DNA from: Bacilli bacterium
Lineage (GTDB): Bacteria; Bacillota_I; Bacilli_A; Izemoplasmatales; Hujiaoplasmataceae
DNA length: 52,616 nucleotides
Reading direction: 5' to 3'
Assembly (NCBI GenBank): GCA_018399755.1
Contig: JAGYOE010000006.1
Coordinates: forward strand, 1 to 52,616
The notes under the pieces were generated by a model. That model ran no database searches. It had not been told where the DNA came from and was given only the letters and a program-made list of their open reading frames with translations. Of the stretch, positions 27,718 to 37,512 are shown piece after piece (the first letter of the stretch is position 1; the number at the start of each line of letters is the position of its first letter). Position numbers and translations under genes: made by a program.

Positions 27718-29151
27718 TTGAATAATAACTATTCTAAAAACTGCTATAATAAGTCCAAAAAATTATTGATAGTTTTCAAGAGAAATGAAGTTAAACATTA
27801 TAAGAAATTAAAACAAAAAGAATTTATTAATTTAAGAAGGCCAAAAACAAATAATTTTAAATTCGATATAAGAAGTGTAGGAAAAAATATTTTAAAAATT
27901 ATAACCAATATATATTACAAATTAGTTGATTATTCGTTCAATTATCAATGCAATATAAGCATTCAAAATTTAAATGATTTATATGATAATTTTATTTTCA
28001 AATATACTGAAAAATCAATATTTTTATTCGATAAAATTATAAAGAAAAAGCCATATAAAATTATTAATCTTATTAAAGATTATTTAATTTACACTATCGA
28101 ATCAATTGAATATTTAATTAAAAAGTTTAGTTTAATTATCGAAAATATCTCTAACCAAAAACTTGATAAACAAATAAAAGAAATTGCTTACTTAAAAATT
28201 AATTCAGACTATCAAAAAGATATAATCAATGAACAATTTGATAAAATTGCCGAAAAAAGCATAATCATCAGAGATAATTCTAAAAAACAACAAGATAAAT
28301 TAGAAAAACACGCATACTTATTAAATAAATACCTTGAAAAAAAAGTAATAAAACTTAACAAAAAATTCCTAAACACCAAATCTTTTAATGAAAATAAGAT
28401 TTTATTTGTAAAAAAACGCCTTACTAATTCCATTGAAAACAACGATGAATTGTTAATAAAAATGTTAAAAGATTTTGATAAATCTATTTATGAAACACAA
28501 ATGAATCTCAAAAAAGATTATAAATTACAAATGAAGTTACTAAAAAATCTTCAAACAAAGATTGATATTGATTTCTATTCCGAAAATAATTTCATTGAAA
28601 ACCTTTCTAAAGAAAAGCTAAACAACATCAACCTATTACAAAATCAATTAAAATCGCAATTAGATATAGTGCCTAATGAAAGGCAAAATATGTTAGCTAA
28701 TATAAATAATGATAAAGTTGCTTTTTTTAAACAACAACAAAAACAATTGTTAGCTAAATTCAGAGAAATTGAAAAGGAAAAATTCTCTCAAATCCCTAGT
28801 TTAGAAGATAAAATAAAAGCTTTAGAAGCAAATATAAAAACTGATTATCAACGTTTAAATGATAAGCACATTAACCTTGAAGAAAATTTCCTAAATCAAC
28901 ACACACTAATAAATGAAAAATATCAAGAAGCTTACAATAATTATATCAACAATAAAATTACTAAAGCTTCAAATTTAGAAAACGAATTAGATTCACCATT
29001 AAAAAATATTAATGATGTTCAAGCATCATTAATTAGCAGAACAAATATAATTTATACTGAAACTAAAAACAAAACAAATTTAACAGTCAAAAAAATATAT
29101 CATGACAAACAAAAATCAGAAAACAAACAAAAACGAATTATCAATTCTTAA
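27718..29151 (+). CDS. Open 3' part of coiled-coil gene A (C-terminal fragment)
   Basis: Uninterrupted frame of 477 codons, all coiled-coil-like, with heptad-style stretches such as KEKLNNINLLQNQLKSQLD and QQQKQLLAKFREIEKEKF. The nominal start is a TTG with no ribosome site, and the first in-frame ATG lies far inside. It is therefore better read as the intact remainder of gene A than as an independent gene. The N-terminal part is rich in Lys and aromatic residues, with a moderately hydrophobic helix-like zone near residues 55-70 but no clear membrane segment. It ends 13 nt before the start of gene B, and the stop codon abuts B's AAGGAGG. Confidence 0.55.
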   Translation: MNNNYSKNCYNKSKKLLIVFKRNEVKHYKKLKQKEFINLRRPKTNNFKFDIRSVGKNILKIITNIYYKLVDYSFNYQCNISIQNLNDLYDNFIFKYTEKSIFLFDKIIKKKPYKIINLIKDYLIYTIESIEYLIKKFSLIIENISNQKLDKQIKEIAYLKINSDYQKDIINEQFDKIAEKSIIIRDNSKKQQDKLEKHAYLLNKYLEKKVIKLNKKFLNTKSFNENKILFVKKRLTNSIENNDELLIKMLKDFDKSIYETQMNLKKDYKLQMKLLKNLQTKIDIDFYSENNFIENLSKEKLNNINLLQNQLKSQLDIVPNERQNMLANINNDKVAFFKQQQKQLLAKFREIEKEKFSQIPSLEDKIKALEANIKTDYQRLNDKHINLEENFLNQHTLINEKYQEAYNNYINNKITKASNLENELDSPLKNINDVQASLISRTNIIYTETKNKTNLTVKKIYHDKQKSENKQKRIINS

Positions 29152-29164
29152 GGAGGCTTTGTTA

Positions 29165-31945
29165 GTGAAAGATAAAGCTCAAGACAAAAACAAATATGAT
29201 ACTGATTATTATAAAAAGAAATTAGATAAATCATATTCAGATGAATTATCTTTTTTCGATAAGTTTTATAAAAAAATAAATAATATTGCAAAAAATAATC
29301 AACAAACAACCCTCAATAACCTTAAAGAATCCAAACAAACACTTGAAAACATCAAAAAAAAATCCAAGAAAACCATGGAATCAATAATTAATCATGATAA
29401 ACAAATGGTTATTGAAAAACAAAGAAAAATTCGCAATTCATTAACTGCTATTCATAATAATAACTATAAAATTTATAACTACGAAAAAGAAAATTTAAAC
29501 AAAAACGTATTTTCTTCCGAAAAATTCTTTGATAATATTATTAAATTTAATCAAGAATTTTTTGAATCTTATAAGTATTTTCTTAGTTCCAGTATTTCTG
29601 AAATTGATTCTTTTTATAGTTATTTAGAAGAAAAAAATAAAAGTTTTAATTATGTTATTAATAAACATTTCTCAGAAATTCAAGAAGAATTCGCTAATCT
29701 AAATGATAAAATTTCAAAAATAGACAAAGAAATAGAATCATTGATGCTCGCAAAAAAACAAAAAGATACAATCTTAGATGAGTTTTTTAATGTAGAAATA
29801 AAAAATTTAGTTGAAAACCAAATTAATTTTGCAATTAACCAAAATCCTTATTCTTCAGAAATAAATTTAATAACTGAAACTCAAGTTTATCAATATAATC
29901 AGTATAAAAAACATTTATTAAACCAAGAAAACAGATTAAAAGCTAAACTTGCGAATGAAATAAAAATCATATTTCAAGAACATTTTAACAATATCTATAA
30001 TAAAACCAATAATAATAATAAAGCACTTAACTATGCAAATAAAAAAACCAGTAATTTAGTTAAAAGAAATCTAGATATTTTATTTAATTTTAAAAAAAAC
30101 AATGTTAATAAACTATATCAATTAAAAAGATCCTTAAATCTATATTTAAATTTTTATAAAGTTGATCCTTTTTTGGGGCAATTATTTGTAGATAATCTTT
30201 CAAAATTAATCAGCGATGAAGTTGGTTTTACTAGATTATATAAAATGAATAAATCACAGATATATAATCTCTACTACACATATAAATTAGCTAAATTGAA
30301 TCAAGAAATTAAACTAATGGAATTTAATCTAATTCATTTTATTAAGAAAAAATTCATTGAAGAGGAAATTGATATTACAAATATTATTTTTGATATTAAT
30401 TCATTCATTTTAGATATTAAAGGAAACATAGTTACAACTAGAATAGTATTAAAAAGAGAACGTTTTTACCTTGAATACTTAGATAAATTATTTGAGATAC
30501 ACCTGCAAAATTTAATCGATAATGATAAACTAGATAGAAACTTCTTTTATAATTTTTTTGACTTAACAAATCAGTATATTAGAGATAAAAATAATCTTGA
30601 TATAAAACTAGTTTCAGCTAGTTCTGACATAAAATTAGCTTTGAAGGAAAGCTCAATTGAATCACTTCATTTTCGTAATTTATACGAAAATGAAAAAAGA
30701 CATTTATTAATTCAACAAAATCGTCTAAAATCAGAAACTAATATCAACAACGAATTTCTTCTTACAACATATAAAAATCAAATGCGTTTTGCGAAAGAAC
30801 AAATAAAACTTGCTGATGAAGAACTAAAACTTAGATTAAACTCAATTATTGAAACAATTAATAGTGAAAGAGAATATTTTTATAAATTAATTGCTGAAGA
30901 GATTAAAGAAAAAGAAAAAGCTGCAGACAGTAAATTTGCAACTTATCAGAAAAATATATACAACCTTATTAATGGGTTAGAAAACAATGATTCTAAAATA
31001 AGCAAGAATAAAATTCATAAACAACTTGAAAAATTAAGAAAAGAATACCGTAGAGAAATTGATCTTATTATAGAAAAATATATAGATGATAAGAAAATTT
31101 ATATTTATAATAAAAGATTACAAGAACTTGATATATATTTAGAAGACGCCTTCTCAAACGCTAGTAAATTATATGATGAAACATATGAAGAAATGGATAA
31201 AATATATCAACACGCAGAAGACAAATATCATAAGTTTAATAAAATAATTGACAAAAAAAGTTATCCTCTTGATGATGTTTTATTTATTAGCCTTAAAGAA
31301 ATAAAAGATCGTTTAAATAATCGTTTAAAACAAACTGAAATTGCATTATATGAAAAAATACAGGACAAACTTGATACTTTTAAATCTATCTACTTTAAAA
31401 TGCAAAATCAATTAAATTCAAACAATATAATGGATTTACTAAATCAATATCAAAAAGAAAAAACATATTTAAAAGATAATTATAACAATATATTAGAAGA
31501 AATAAATAAAAATCACTTAATTCAAATAGAAGAATATAATCAAGAAATTTTTGAACATCAAATAGAGTATAAAGAGATTAAACAAGAAATAATTAACAAG
31601 AAAAAGACCTTGATTAATAAAAAAACTTCTGAAAGAAATAAAAAAGATCATAATTTTAAAGATTTCCTTTTAACAATTAAAAATAATCACAAAAAAGACC
31701 TTGAAAATATAATTATTAGCTATTATCACCAAACTGAAGATAATAAAGTTTTCAATAAACAACTCAAAAATAATTATCAAAAACTACTTTATAACTATCA
31801 AAATTATATTAAATACAGTAAAAAAAGTAAAAATATTAGAAAATTAATAAAGAAAACATTAAAAGAAACTAGAAAAGAAAAAAAAGTTGTACTAAAAAAA
31901 TTAAATAAAGATAAAGCAAATATTAAACTTCTAAAAAAAAAGTAG
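29165..31945 (+). CDS. Giant coiled-coil protein B of unknown function
   Basis: 926 residues, full length, no recognised family. Composition is extreme (Lys, Asn, Glu, Ile dominate) and almost the whole chain is predicted helical/coiled coil. Only a central zone (about residues 310-440) has less regular sequence. The C-terminus is a polybasic tail of roughly 50 residues (KKTLKETRKEKK...). No signal peptide or membrane helix is seen. I chose GTG at 29165, because AAGGAGG lies 8 nt upstream. An in-frame ATG at 29102 is inside gene A and has no ribosome site. It is similar in style to gene A and shares its promoter. A structural or cytoskeletal-like role is conceivable but unproven. Confidence 0.8.
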   Translation: MKDKAQDKNKYDTDYYKKKLDKSYSDELSFFDKFYKKINNIAKNNQQTTLNNLKESKQTLENIKKKSKKTMESIINHDKQMVIEKQRKIRNSLTAIHNNNYKIYNYEKENLNKNVFSSEKFFDNIIKFNQEFFESYKYFLSSSISEIDSFYSYLEEKNKSFNYVINKHFSEIQEEFANLNDKISKIDKEIESLMLAKKQKDTILDEFFNVEIKNLVENQINFAINQNPYSSEINLITETQVYQYNQYKKHLLNQENRLKAKLANEIKIIFQEHFNNIYNKTNNNNKALNYANKKTSNLVKRNLDILFNFKKNNVNKLYQLKRSLNLYLNFYKVDPFLGQLFVDNLSKLISDEVGFTRLYKMNKSQIYNLYYTYKLAKLNQEIKLMEFNLIHFIKKKFIEEEIDITNIIFDINSFILDIKGNIVTTRIVLKRERFYLEYLDKLFEIHLQNLIDNDKLDRNFFYNFFDLTNQYIRDKNNLDIKLVSASSDIKLALKESSIESLHFRNLYENEKRHLLIQQNRLKSETNINNEFLLTTYKNQMRFAKEQIKLADEELKLRLNSIIETINSEREYFYKLIAEEIKEKEKAADSKFATYQKNIYNLINGLENNDSKISKNKIHKQLEKLRKEYRREIDLIIEKYIDDKKIYIYNKRLQELDIYLEDAFSNASKLYDETYEEMDKIYQHAEDKYHKFNKIIDKKSYPLDDVLFISLKEIKDRLNNRLKQTEIALYEKIQDKLDTFKSIYFKMQNQLNSNNIMDLLNQYQKEKTYLKDNYNNILEEINKNHLIQIEEYNQEIFEHQIEYKEIKQEIINKKKTLINKKTSERNKKDHNFKDFLLTIKNNHKKDLENIIISYYHQTEDNKVFNKQLKNNYQKLLYNYQNYIKYSKKSKNIRKLIKKTLKETRKEKKVVLKKLNKDKANIKLLKKK

Positions 31946-31972
31946 TAAATTTATTATAAATTTACTACTTTT
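31938..31972 (+). terminator. Bidirectional terminator between gene B and deoB
   Basis: Perfect 16-bp inverted repeat AAAAGTAGTAAATTTA / TAAATTTACTACTTTT with loop TTA. It contains the stop codon of gene B and has A and T tracts on both sides, so it can serve the convergent deoB transcript as well. Confidence 0.88.
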
Positions 31973-31981
31973 AATTAGTAA

Positions 31982-33160
31982 TTATTTAAGTAAAGGCATT
32001 AAACTCTCACCATATTCAGTGCCTTTTAAATCAAAATTATCAGCTATAGTTTCACCTATATCAGCAAAAGTATCGCTTATAGGTAAGTAACTACCTTTTA
32101 ACTTATGATTATAAATAAACAACGGAACATATTCTCTTGTATGGTCGGTTCCATGATGAGTAGGATCATTACCATGATCTGCAGTAATAATCAATAAATC
32201 TTCATCGCTAAGTTTATGCAACAGATTTCCTAAATCTTTATCAAATTCTTCCATTGCCTCTTTATACCCTAAAGAATCTCTTCTATGTCCATATAAAGCA
32301 TCAAAATCAACTAAGTTTGTAAATGTTAAACCAGTAAAGTCTTTATCTACTAAATCCATAACCCTTAACATACCATCATGATTTGATTTAATCCCGTAAT
32401 GATCAGTAATTCCTGAACCATTAAAGATGTCCTTAATTTTTCCAACAGAAATAACATCATAATCATTATCCTCTAAAATATTCAAGACAGTTTTAGATGA
32501 TGGTGACAGTGCATAATCATGTCTATTAGTAGTGCGTTTATAACCTTTATCTTTAGAACCAAGATATGGTCTAGCAATAATTCTACCAACTCGCCATTTT
32601 TCAACTAAAGTCATTTCTCTAACTTTTTCACAAATCTCATATAATTCCTCTAGTGGAATAACCTCTTCATGAGCTGCAATCTGCAACACGCTATCAGCGC
32701 TAGTGTAAACAATTAAAGCACCAGTTTCTTCTTGTTCAGGCCCTAATTCCTGAATAATTTCTGTCCCTGAAGCCGCTTTATTTCCGATAACTTTTCTTTT
32801 AGTTTCTGCTTCAATTTTTTTAATTAATTCATCAGGAAAACCAGATTCAGTAAATGTTTTAAAAGGTACTTCAGTTTTAATTCCCATTATTTCCCAATGA
32901 CCAGTCATAGTATCTTTTCCATTTGACAATTCAGCCATTTTAGTAGTATTTGCTAAAGGATTTTCTACAGGTTTAACTCCTTCTATTTCTGTTAAATTAC
33001 CATAACCAAAAGACTCTAATATCGGTAGTTTAATCCCGCCTACTGCTTTTGCAAGATTACCAATAGTATTAGCTCCTACATCATTAAAATCAGCGGCATC
33101 AGGCATCTCGCCAACTCCAACCGAATCAATAACAATTAAAAATACTCTCTTATATTTCAT
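31982..33160 (-). CDS. deoB: Phosphopentomutase
   Basis: Interconverts (deoxy)ribose-1-phosphate and (deoxy)ribose-5-phosphate, linking DeoD to DeoC. This metal enzyme of the alkaline phosphatase superfamily has 392 residues. The N-terminal VFLIVIDSVGVGEMPDA has the first metal aspartate, KDTMTGHWE the phosphorylated threonine, and ITADHGNDPTHHGTDHTREY the C-terminal metal cluster. GAGGGATAG precedes the ATG 1 nt after the xerD stop. In Bacillus deoB (drm) likewise follows xerD (ripX). Confidence 0.97.
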   Translation of the reverse strand: MKYKRVFLIVIDSVGVGEMPDAADFNDVGANTIGNLAKAVGGIKLPILESFGYGNLTEIEGVKPVENPLANTTKMAELSNGKDTMTGHWEIMGIKTEVPFKTFTESGFPDELIKKIEAETKRKVIGNKAASGTEIIQELGPEQEETGALIVYTSADSVLQIAAHEEVIPLEELYEICEKVREMTLVEKWRVGRIIARPYLGSKDKGYKRTTNRHDYALSPSSKTVLNILEDNDYDVISVGKIKDIFNGSGITDHYGIKSNHDGMLRVMDLVDKDFTGLTFTNLVDFDALYGHRRDSLGYKEAMEEFDKDLGNLLHKLSDEDLLIITADHGNDPTHHGTDHTREYVPLFIYNHKLKGSYLPISDTFADIGETIADNFDLKGTEYGESLMPLLK

Positions 33161-33161
33161 T

Positions 33162-34070
33162 CTATCCCTCTTTCTTTACTGCACGTGGATGTGCATTATT
33201 ATAAATACTTGTTAAATGTTTCTTTGATACATGTGTATAATTTTCTGTAGTTAATATATCTTCGTGTCCCAGTAATTCTTGAACAGTTCTTAAATTTGCC
33301 CCATTTTCTAGTAAATGAGTTGCATATGAATGCCTTAAAGTATGCGGAGAAACTACTTTTTTTATTCCAGCTTTTTGAGCTAATTTCTTTATCAATTTAA
33401 AAAAGCCTACTCTACTTAAGGGATTCCCAAATTTATTAACAAATAATATGTTCGCATTATTAGGATTTAATTCATTCCGCGAATTGACAATGTAATTTTG
33501 TAAAGCTAGTATAGCATTTTCATTTAAGGGAATTATTCTTTCCTTATTCCCTTTTCCTAAAATATTAACTAAGCCCTTATTTAAATGTAAGTCACTAATC
33601 TCTAAGTTTAACAATTCACTTACTCTTAATCCTGATCCATAGGCTAGTTCGATTAACGCCTGATTTCTTATGCTCAAATTATCATCATTTTCATAAGTAA
33701 GTTCAATCATCTTTTCCACTTCACTAAAATTAAGCACTGTAGGTAAAGTCTTTTTCGTTTTGGGCTTTTTTATCTTTCTTGATATATCTTGATCTACAAT
33801 ATTCTCAGTTGCTAAATATCGGTGAAACGATCTAATAGATGATAAGTTTCGGGTGATTGTAGAATTTGAATTGGCTTTTCTAATTAAACTTTTAGTATAA
33901 TTTTGAATGTGTTCTTTATTAATTCTATTTGGATTTTTAATATTATAGTTATCATTAATAAATTTTAAATACTTTTTTAAATCTCTCTCATAAGAATTAA
34001 TCGTATTTTTAGATAAGTTTTTAGTTATCTTTAAATAATATAAATATTCTTTTAAATAAGTCTTTAGCAT
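33162..34070 (-). CDS. xerD: Tyrosine recombinase XerD-like
   Basis: Site-specific recombinase that resolves chromosome dimers. The 302 residues split into a SAM-like core-binding domain (to about 100) and a catalytic domain. The catalytic set is R in GSGLRVSELL, K in ILGKGNKER, HTLRHSYATHLL, H in LLGHEDILTT and Y in ENYTHVSKKHL. The genomic pairing with deoB argues for XerD, but XerC cannot be excluded by eye. Two adjacent ATGs exist; the second (34070) has better spacing from AGGTGAT. Confidence 0.9.
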   Translation of the reverse strand: MLKTYLKEYLYYLKITKNLSKNTINSYERDLKKYLKFINDNYNIKNPNRINKEHIQNYTKSLIRKANSNSTITRNLSSIRSFHRYLATENIVDQDISRKIKKPKTKKTLPTVLNFSEVEKMIELTYENDDNLSIRNQALIELAYGSGLRVSELLNLEISDLHLNKGLVNILGKGNKERIIPLNENAILALQNYIVNSRNELNPNNANILFVNKFGNPLSRVGFFKLIKKLAQKAGIKKVVSPHTLRHSYATHLLENGANLRTVQELLGHEDILTTENYTHVSKKHLTSIYNNAHPRAVKKEG

Positions 34071-34078
34071 CATATCAC

Positions 34079-35188
34079 CTAAATTATATCCACAAAAACT
34101 TGATTTGATAGGTACATACCTTCTTTAGTAAATTTAAGGCGACCTTCTTCTATTTTCAATAATTTATTTTCTAGATGCTTTTTTAATTCAGGATATATTG
34201 TAAATACATCTTGGTTAAATTTTTCTTTATAAGCATCTAATTCGATTCCCTCAGTCTTTCTAAGCCCCACAAGTAAAGTTTCAAGTTGTGGATTAAAGTC
34301 TTCTAGTTGATGCATAGTTAAACTTTTATCTTCAATTTCTTTTAAATACTTAGATATCTTTTTAGGATTAATCATTCTGATATGATTAAATTGCGAACTA
34401 GCATATAAACCGATTCCAAGATATTCATCTAAATTCCAATATAACAAATTGTGTTTTGACTTATATTCTGGTAATGAGTAATTTGATATTTCATATTTTT
34501 CATAGCCAAAACTTATAAGTTTCTCATCAATTATTTCACCGAAATCTCTAGCCTTATCATCATCAAAATCCTCTACCTTATGTTTGTTGATTAAATAATT
34601 TAATACCGTTTTATCTTCTAAGATAAGTGAATAATAAGAAATATGATGTGGTTTAAATTCTGAAATAAAGTTTAAGTCTTTAAGTAAGTTTTCTTTAGTT
34701 TGTCCAGGAATAGCATATAAAAAATCTAGATTAAAATTTAGTTTAGACTTTTTTAATAACTCAATGGCATGAAATACTGTTTCAGGTTTATGTGTTCTAC
34801 CTAAAAAATTAAGTAAATTTTCATTTAAAGATTGCACTCCCATGCTAACTCTAGTGATATGATGTGTTTTTAACATAGTTAAAAATTTTTCAGTAATATC
34901 ATTAGGATTTGTTTCAATTGTAAATTCTTTAATACTATTCATATCCACAATTGTTTCTAATTCATCTAAAAAAGCCTCTATCAAATCATCGTCTAATGAA
35001 GATGGCGTTCCACCACCAATATAGATTGTTTCAATATGAGAGACTAAATCGCTGTAATATTCTAATTCTTTTACTAATGCTTTCATATACTCTTTTTTTG
35101 TATGATCACTTGTAACCATTTTACAGAAGTCACAATAAGTACAAATTTGATCACAAAAAGGAATATGTATATAAAGACCTTTTATCAT
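34079..35188 (-). CDS. hemW: HemW-like radical SAM protein
   Basis: Member of the HemN/HemW radical SAM family, 369 residues. CxxxCxxC at residues 12-19 (FCDQICTYCDFCK) binds the 4Fe-4S cluster. IYIGGGTPSSLD follows near residue 96, and GVQSLNENLLNFLGRTH is typical. HemW is a heme chaperone rather than coproporphyrinogen oxidase; annotation as HemN is a common error. TTGGTGATG precedes the start. It heads a small operon hemW-xerD-deoB. Confidence 0.93.
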   Translation of the reverse strand: MIKGLYIHIPFCDQICTYCDFCKMVTSDHTKKEYMKALVKELEYYSDLVSHIETIYIGGGTPSSLDDDLIEAFLDELETIVDMNSIKEFTIETNPNDITEKFLTMLKTHHITRVSMGVQSLNENLLNFLGRTHKPETVFHAIELLKKSKLNFNLDFLYAIPGQTKENLLKDLNFISEFKPHHISYYSLILEDKTVLNYLINKHKVEDFDDDKARDFGEIIDEKLISFGYEKYEISNYSLPEYKSKHNLLYWNLDEYLGIGLYASSQFNHIRMINPKKISKYLKEIEDKSLTMHQLEDFNPQLETLLVGLRKTEGIELDAYKEKFNQDVFTIYPELKKHLENKLLKIEEGRLKFTKEGMYLSNQVFVDII

Positions 35189-35251
35189 AACATCACCAAT
35201 TTTATGTTAACATAATCTTAATCATTTTAAAAGTAAGACGTTCATAAATTT

Positions 35252-35280
35252 AAAAAAAGCTATGAAAAAATTCATAGCTT
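35252..35280 (-). terminator. Terminator after lepA
   Basis: Minus-strand stem AAGCTATGAA/TTCATAGCTT (35257-35266 and 35271-35280) with a seven-U tract. It overlaps the lepA stop. Confidence 0.88.
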
Positions 35281-37099
35281 AATCATCTGATTCTAGAGAT
35301 AAAACTGTCATAAAAGCTTCTTGAGGGATTTCAACTGAACCTACACTTTTCATTCTTTTCTTTCCCTTTTTCTGCTTTTCAAGTAACTTTTTCTTTCTTG
35401 ATATATCTCCTCCATAACATTTTGATAATACATCTTTTCTTAAAGCCTTAATATTAGTTCTCGCGATAACTTTAGACCCCATAGCAGCTTGGATAGGTAT
35501 TTCAAACATGTGTCGTGGAATAATTTCCTTTAATTTTTGACAGATTTTTAACCCTCTTTCTCTAGCAAAATCTTTATGAACAAGAAAGGCAAGTGCATCA
35601 ACCGGTTCTGAATTTAATAAAATATCTACTTTAACTAAATCAGATTCTGTTAAACCAGTTAATTCATAATCAAATGATGCATAACCTTTTGTGCTTGATT
35701 TTAATCGGTTAAAGAAATCATAAACAATTTCTGAAAGTGGCATCTCATATATAATCTCTACCCTAATATCAGATTGATATTTCATATCTTTAAAAACGCC
35801 ACGTTTATATTGACAAATTTCCATAACATTTCCAACAAATTCATTTGGAGTTATAATAGTTGCTAAAACATAAGGTTCTTCGATTTTTTTTACCATCTGT
35901 CTTTCAGGCATTTTGGCGGGATTATCAATTTCTAAAACTTCGCCATTTTCCAAATAAACTAAGTAATTAACAGATGGAGCCGTTGTAATAAGATTTTGAT
36001 CAAATTCTCTTTCAAGACGTTCTTGAAAAATCTCCATATGTAACATTCCTAAAAATCCAACTCTAAATCCAAAGCCTAAAGCTTGAGAAGTTTCTGGTTG
36101 ATACTTTAAAGAAGCATCACTTAATTTAATCTTTTCGATTGAATCTTTTAAAGAGAGATAATCATCAGCTTCAACGGGATAAACACCTGAATATACCATT
36201 GGAGTTAATTCACGATAACCAGGTAGAGGTTTTTCTGCTGGAATTTTTAAATGTGTAATTGTATCTCCAACATGAACATTTTCAATATCTTTTATCACTG
36301 CAGAAATCCAGCCAACATCACCAGCTGCTAAATACTCTATTGGGAGTTCTTTAGGTGTATAAATACCTAAATCAACAACTTCATAAACTGATGTAGAAGC
36401 CATCATTTTGATTTTATCGCCTTTTTTTATAACCCCATTTTTTATCATTACTAAAGGAATTACTCCTCTATATGCATCATAAAAAGAATCAAATATTAAA
36501 GCTTGTAATGGTTTTTCTACATCACCATTTGGGGCAGGTACACGTTTAATAATCGCTTCTAATACATCATCAATACCCTTACCAGTTTTAGCTGATACTG
36601 GAATACATAACTCAGGATCAATTCCCAACATTTCTTCAAGAGATTTTTTAACACCCTCAACATCTGCACTCTCTAAATCAATTTTATTTATAACTGGAAT
36701 TATTTCTAAATCGTTATCTAAAGCTAAATATACATTAGCCAAAGTTTGTGCTTCAATTCCTTGGGTTGCGTCTACAACTAAAACAGCACCATCACATGCG
36801 GCCAATGAACGTGAAACCTCATAAGTAAAATCTACATGTCCAGGAGTATCGATTAAATTTAGCATATATTCAATTTTATCTTTAGCTGTATATTTCAATT
36901 TAACACTATTTAATTTAATAGTAATGCCGCGTTCTCTTTCTAAATCCATTGAATCTAGCATTTGTTCTTTCATATCACGTTTATCAACTGAATGAGTTGA
37001 CTCTAGAATTCTATCAGCTAAAGTTGATTTCCCATGATCGATATGTGCGATAATGGAAAAATTTCTAATTCTATTTTGTTTTCTTTCTTCTAACTTCAT
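35279..37099 (-). CDS. lepA: Elongation factor 4 (LepA)
   Basis: Ribosome-bound translational GTPase. The 606 residues include G1 [11 protein letters not shown] near residue 17, RERGITI switch I and DTPGHVDF G3. Domain II follows, and the LepA-specific C-terminal domain carries [31 protein letters not shown]-type sequence. I chose ATG at 37099, with GGAG 8 nt upstream, so that the protein begins [13 protein letters not shown]. An in-frame extension to 37138 would begin inside the rnpB terminator. Confidence 0.97.
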   Translation of the reverse strand: MKLEERKQNRIRNFSIIAHIDHGKSTLADRILESTHSVDKRDMKEQMLDSMDLERERGITIKLNSVKLKYTAKDKIEYMLNLIDTPGHVDFTYEVSRSLAACDGAVLVVDATQGIEAQTLANVYLALDNDLEIIPVINKIDLESADVEGVKKSLEEMLGIDPELCIPVSAKTGKGIDDVLEAIIKRVPAPNGDVEKPLQALIFDSFYDAYRGVIPLVMIKNGVIKKGDKIKMMASTSVYEVVDLGIYTPKELPIEYLAAGDVGWISAVIKDIENVHVGDTITHLKIPAEKPLPGYRELTPMVYSGVYPVEADDYLSLKDSIEKIKLSDASLKYQPETSQALGFGFRVGFLGMLHMEIFQERLEREFDQNLITTAPSVNYLVYLENGEVLEIDNPAKMPERQMVKKIEEPYVLATIITPNEFVGNVMEICQYKRGVFKDMKYQSDIRVEIIYEMPLSEIVYDFFNRLKSSTKGYASFDYELTGLTESDLVKVDILLNSEPVDALAFLVHKDFARERGLKICQKLKEIIPRHMFEIPIQAAMGSKVIARTNIKALRKDVLSKCYGGDISRKKKLLEKQKKGKKRMKSVGSVEIPQEAFMTVLSLESDD

Positions 37100-37118
37100 A
37101 TAAATTTCTCCATTTTTT

Positions 37119-37153
37119 AAAAAAAGCATATAATACAAAAATTATATGCTTTT
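37119..37153 (-). terminator. Terminator after rnpB
   Basis: Minus-strand stem AAAAGCATATAAT/ATTATATGCTTTT (37122-37134 and 37141-37153) followed by a U run, placed between the RNase P RNA and lepA. Confidence 0.85.
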
Positions 37154-37157
37154 TATA

Positions 37158-37498
37158 ATCAAGCCATCTATAAGCCATGTTCTGTAGCTATAAAAAGCCG
37201 GCAATCATTTATCTGCGGTTTCCCGCCAACCATTTAATTCATTTTTTAAATGGTCGTGCCCCTACCTTAATTTGGGTTTCTAGCTTGTGGGGTTTACCCG
37301 TTTCACCCATAGATATTCTCTATGATTCGTCACTGTGGCACTTTACGAATACTAAGACCTTAAAATCCTTTTCTTCGCCGTCACCTTTACGGTGCCTAAA
37401 CTTATTTTTTCGTTTAGCACAATCACTACAAACATCTCAGTTTGTGCTAGCATGGACTTTCCTAACGCTTAAAGCGCTCGATTACCCAATGGCTTGAT
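37158..37498 (-). ncRNA. rnpB: RNase P RNA (Bacillus type B)
   Basis: Catalytic RNA of RNase P on the minus strand. The outer P1 helix pairs ATCAAGCCAT with ATGGCTTGAT. Universal blocks are visible: GAGGAAAGTCC-like GTTAGGAAAGTCCATGCTAGCAC (P4/CR-I), AGTGCCACAGTGACGAA, GTGAAACGGGTAAACCCC, AGAAACCCAAATT-AGGTAGGGGCA, and ACAGAACATGGCTTATAGA near the 3' end. The pattern and spacing match the Bacillus-type RNA. It fills the 410-nt gap between pnp and lepA. A plus-strand frame here is coincidental. Confidence 0.97.
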
Positions 37499-37503
37499 AA
37501 TTA

Positions 37504-37512
37504 ATTATATCA
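37504..37512 (-). promoter_or_regulatory. Extended -10 promoter of rnpB
   Basis: TGATATAAT on the minus strand: -10 TATAAT at 37504-37509 preceded by TGn. The predicted start is at or just before the mature 5' end. Its TGA is the pnp stop codon. No good -35 is seen. Confidence 0.6.

Larger units (their letters stand above)
25758..29151 (+). pseudogene. Giant coiled-coil protein A, frame disrupted
   Basis: Ancestral reading frame of about 1,130 codons, no known family. The first 94 codons are intact behind a good ribosome site (MANKGDIIKKYYNEYP...). From 26040 to 27690 the frame is broken about 16 times by single-base indels, mostly in A or T runs, plus three in-frame stops. Joining the segments restores a continuous Lys/Asn/Glu-rich helical protein. 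The net shift brings the reading into exactly the frame of the long open 3' part (27718-29151). No signal peptide or membrane segment is seen, so it would be cytoplasmic. A partner gene B follows after 13 nt. Confidence 0.75.

Noticed and set aside
25758-31945. Bacteriophage tape-measure or tail gene cluster
   Set aside because: No neighbouring phage genes, integrase or attachment repeat. xerD at 33162 is a housekeeping-type recombinase in its conserved place beside deoB.
37177-37497. Plus-strand open frame of 106 codons
   Set aside because: It lies exactly over the RNase P RNA on the other strand and has no ribosome site or protein-like composition.
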